A stretch of DNA of 51,803 bases from Paludibacteraceae bacterium (GTDB lineage: Bacteria; Bacteroidota; Bacteroidia; Bacteroidales; Paludibacteraceae). Under the pieces are notes generated by a model. The model saw only the letters and a program-made list of their open reading frames with translations, made no database searches and was not told the origin of the DNA. The DNA lies in the NCBI GenBank assembly GCA_017628395.1, contig JAGBZD010000035.1:1-51803 (forward strand). Reading direction: 5' to 3'. Shown here one piece after another: positions 49,775 to 51,803 of the stretch. The position numbers and the translations under genes were made by a program. Within the stretch, counting starts at the first letter, position 1, and each line of letters opens with the position of its first letter.

Positions 49775-50098
49775 ATGACTGTCAAAGAGGTATTCGAGCT
49801 TCGCCGCGAGGGCAAGATAGAAGAGGCATATCAAACTATCCTGCCCATGTACAAGGTTCATCATGGCAAATACACCACCTTGGCGATGTTTTGGTGCGCA
49901 GTGGACATGATGAAGCTCTTGCTCAGTCGCGCCACAAGCAACGATACCGAATCGCTACACGCATTGGCTGAAGCCGAAAAGATATATCTGAGTTTGCAGC
50001 ATTTATATCCCAACTTGCGGGACGATGACGGAGTGTGCCAGCAGACACTGCTTAATTTGGGCGAAGCACTTAAAACCACTCGTTTGAGAGTACAATAA
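49775..50098 (+). CDS. Small helical protein, possibly TPR-like
   Basis: 107 residues, no signal. Helix pairs EVFELRREGKIEEAYQTILPMYKVHHGKYTTLAMFWCAVDMMKLLL and ALAEAEKIYLSLQHLYPNL are TPR-like. No family recognised. It lies 14 bases after ffh behind a short ACCACCGCTACACC leader of the decamer type, and before a lipoprotein gene. Confidence 0.65.
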   Translation: MTVKEVFELRREGKIEEAYQTILPMYKVHHGKYTTLAMFWCAVDMMKLLLSRATSNDTESLHALAEAEKIYLSLQHLYPNLRDDDGVCQQTLLNLGEALKTTRLRVQ

Positions 50099-50122
50099 CA
50101 TCCAACTAAATACCCTATCACA

Positions 50123-50629
50123 ATGAAAGCAATCAACGCAATTGTATATAGCATTTTGTTCTTCCTCGTTGCATGTTTACCTGCATGCGAGTCACCTGTG
50201 CAGACTATCATTGGCGAATATAGTTTCCAAGTCAGCGGACAAGTGACCAAAGATGGCACGCAAGACATGGTGCTGCCTAACGAAACTGGCACAATGGAGA
50301 TTATCCACTTGGACGCGAGTAATGTTTTGCTGACTTTCAGCACCACCGACGGCAGCGCATATACCACCCAAGCCGTGCTGAATGGCAACCAACTGGAATT
50401 ACATCCGTTTTCGCGCACCGTTGTAATCACCTATAAGACAAAGGAGTCTGATATTTTAGGAGGTCTCATCGAATTAACCGAAACCGAATACTACAACACT
50501 TCCGTATATGGCTCTGGAACCATTTACGACAAAACGATTGTATTTGACCTACGATACTTCGGAGAGGAACTCAATGGCAACAAGACGATTACTGGCAACA
50601 AGATTATTCTGCTTGCCAACAAGAAGTAA
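50123..50629 (+). CDS. Predicted lipoprotein, function unknown
   Basis: 168 residues, signal peptide with lipobox LPAC (Cys about residue 23), then a beta-rich lipocalin/calycin-like body (IIGEYSFQVSGQVTKDG, GTMEIIHLDASNVLLTFSTTDG, IYDKTIVFDLRYFGEELNGNKTITGNKI). No exact family recognised. Convergent with ddh, whose stop follows immediately. Confidence 0.7.
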   Translation: MKAINAIVYSILFFLVACLPACESPVQTIIGEYSFQVSGQVTKDGTQDMVLPNETGTMEIIHLDASNVLLTFSTTDGSAYTTQAVLNGNQLELHPFSRTVVITYKTKESDILGGLIELTETEYYNTSVYGSGTIYDKTIVFDLRYFGEELNGNKTITGNKIILLANKK

Positions 50630-51487
50630 TCACACCAAAGAGCGAATCAGCGACTCTTCATCACCTGCCAACAAATAGATAGGCGGTACTTCTATCATCG
50701 TATAAGCCCCATAGCGTCCTTCGCGTTGCAAACGCACCGCAGCGCGGGCACACGACACCATGACTTGACCTGTCAGGGCTGGATTATTGATGGTCATATT
50801 AAAGGCAAAACGCTGGTTATGCGTATCTCCCGACACGCCATCGCGCACCATGTTCACGCCATGCGCCACATTATTGAGCGCATCTACCGAATCCACCACA
50901 ATCATATGCGTCTCATCGTGAACAAAGTAGTCGTCATTCAGCAAGCGTTGCTCCACCTCTTTGACATTCGCGCCATCTTCCAGTTCCACATACACCATAC
51001 GGCGATGCACACCAGTACCCAAAGGAATGGTCATAGATAGCGCATCTTTCACACCTGCAATAGCTTTCGCAGCTACTGTGTGTCCCATGGAACGACCTGG
51101 ACCAAAATTGGTATAAGTGATACCTTTGGGCGCCATAGCCAAGAGCAACGCTCGCACCACAGAATCCGAACCAGGATCCCAACCCGCTGAAATAATACTC
51201 ACCGCATTATTCGCTTTATTCACAGCGGTCAATGATTGGCGCAAAGCATATATCTGTGTGTGAATATCAAAGGAATCCACAGTGCAGATGCCTTTTTCTA
51301 TCAGTCGCTTAGCAAACACTTCCACCTCGCGCGTTGGCGTACAAACCAACGCCACATCGGCTTGCATATCATCCAACGAGTCATTATGATGATAGATACC
51401 TGCCAACTCCATATCGGGAGCTGCATTAACGGCAGCTTCGGCTGCACGACCGATATTGCCATAACCTAAAATTGCTACACGAATCAT
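50630..51487 (-). CDS. ddh: meso-Diaminopimelate D-dehydrogenase
   Basis: Forms meso-diaminopimelate directly from tetrahydrodipicolinate with NADPH and ammonia, for lysine and peptidoglycan. Rossmann start VAILGYGNIGRAAEAAV, VDSFDIHTQIY, ISAGWDPGSDSVVRALL, and the family signature TNFGPGRSMGHT. 285 residues, slightly short but complete. The TACCTTTG -7 box (minus strand, 51504-51511) lies just upstream. Confidence 0.95.
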   Translation of the reverse strand: MIRVAILGYGNIGRAAEAAVNAAPDMELAGIYHHNDSLDDMQADVALVCTPTREVEVFAKRLIEKGICTVDSFDIHTQIYALRQSLTAVNKANNAVSIISAGWDPGSDSVVRALLLAMAPKGITYTNFGPGRSMGHTVAAKAIAGVKDALSMTIPLGTGVHRRMVYVELEDGANVKEVEQRLLNDDYFVHDETHMIVVDSVDALNNVAHGVNMVRDGVSGDTHNQRFAFNMTINNPALTGQVMVSCARAAVRLQREGRYGAYTMIEVPPIYLLAGDEESLIRSLV

Positions 51488-51530
51488 GATTGCTCTTTAT
51501 TTACAAAGGTACAACTTTTTCTAAGAAATA

Positions 51531-51562
51531 AAAAAATGGACTCGTATTGGGAATCCATTTCT
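51531..51562 (-). terminator. Terminator of tRNA-Gln
   Basis: On the minus strand ATGGATTC pairs with GAGTCCAT (one mismatch) followed by a T-run. Confidence 0.65.
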
Positions 51563-51565
51563 TTG

Positions 51566-51636
51566 TTGCCAAACTAGGACTCGAACCCAGACAGACAGAA
51601 CCAGAATCTGTAGTGCTACCATTACACCATTTGGCA
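51566..51636 (-). tRNA. tRNA-Gln (CTG anticodon)
   Basis: Minus strand cloverleaf: acceptor TGCCAAA / TTTGGCA, anticodon stem ACAGA / TCTGT with loop TTCTGGT giving CTG, T-arm CTGGG-TTCGAGT-CCTAG. The 5' U-A first pair is typical of tRNA-Gln. CCA not encoded. Confidence 0.95.
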
Positions 51637-51679
51637 AATCCGATTACCGATAACCGATAGTCGATTACCGATAACCGAG
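51637..51679. repeat. 21-bp repeat between rplS and tRNA-Gln
   Basis: CGATTACCGATAACCGATAGT followed by a second copy CGATTACCGATAACCGAGG. Another boundary array built from about 10-base pieces. Confidence 0.85.
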
Positions 51680-51684
51680 GCGTT

Positions 51685-51803
51685 TTACTTCACGCGGCGC
51701 TCTGGAATACGAGCTTTCTTACCAGTAAGAGCACGCAAGTAGTACAATTTAGAGCGACGAACTTTACCGTATTTGTTCACAGTAATTTTCTCGATGAATG
51801 GGC
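51685..51803 (-). CDS. rplS: 50S ribosomal protein L19 (C-terminal part)
   Basis: The last 38 codons on the minus strand read [20 protein letters not shown] and then [18 protein letters not shown], the conserved end of L19. The gene continues beyond the right edge of the window. tRNA-Gln follows it on the same strand. Confidence 0.93.
   Translation of the reverse strand, partial: PFIEKITVNKYGKVRRSKLYYLRALTGKKARIPERRVK

Overview
The window looks like a chromosomal stretch of an uncultured or gut-type Bacteroidales (Bacteroidota). The evidence is the repeated Bacteroidota promoter form (a TTTG-like -33 box, about 20 bp, then TAnnTTTG). It is supported by Bacteroidota-specific families (long NusB, DUF3276, DUF4494, DUF5689, DUF1573, BamD-like/omega/CoaBC order, gmk-nadD order), absence of strong Shine-Dalgarno sequences, and a BspA-like LRR protein. 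The genus cannot be fixed from the sequence alone.

Layout. 1-2.1 kb: end of a NupG-type nucleoside permease, a strongly structured roughly 345-nt RNA, and two small envelope proteins. 2.4-8.3 kb: housekeeping blocks gmk-nadD, a small protein plus porin-like protein and ApbE, then bamD-rpoZ-coaBC; DUF3276 is convergent. 8.9-17.4 kb: nusB-yajC-ybbR, a DegT-type aminotransferase, rpoN, a PAP2-like membrane protein, a DUF4105 protein, a PafA-like apparently inactive phosphatase and DUF4494. 17.5-18.9 kb: YggS-like PLP protein and a HAD hydrolase. 18.9-22.0 kb (minus strand): a three-gene set of steroid 5-alpha-reductase-like membrane protein, Old-Yellow-Enzyme-type flavin reductase and short-chain dehydrogenase, under one promoter. 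This is the strongest candidate pathway in the window, matching the three activities needed to saturate and epimerise steroid or bile-acid A rings. 22.2-27.8 kb: a compact RelA/SpoT, a DUF1573 protein, meaB, dnaB.

27.8-38.7 kb is an accessory region. It holds a DUF5675 protein with a repeat-derived in-frame insert, a tiny membrane-like peptide, four members of an undescribed small-protein family, five copies of a 25-bp repeat arranged partly as inverted pairs, a YhcG-type PDDEXK nuclease, a BspA-like LRR protein, an AT-rich phosphoribosyltransferase-like gene, a probable small RNA, a VapE/VirE-type helicase gene sharing a divergent promoter and a perfect palindrome with an 85-residue protein, a DUF4248-like HTH protein, and a small secreted protein made of five 17-residue repeats. 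38.8-51.8 kb returns to core genes: asnS, TonB-dependent receptor with DUF5689 lipoprotein and CvpA, tRNA-His beside a partial copy of its own 3' end, a PadR/PspC/head-GIN envelope set, ffh, two small proteins, diaminopimelate dehydrogenase, tRNA-Gln and the end of rplS.

A theme crosses the whole window: short tandem repeats with a unit of about 10-11 bp sit in many gene boundaries, often directly against start codons, and some have entered coding sequence in frame.
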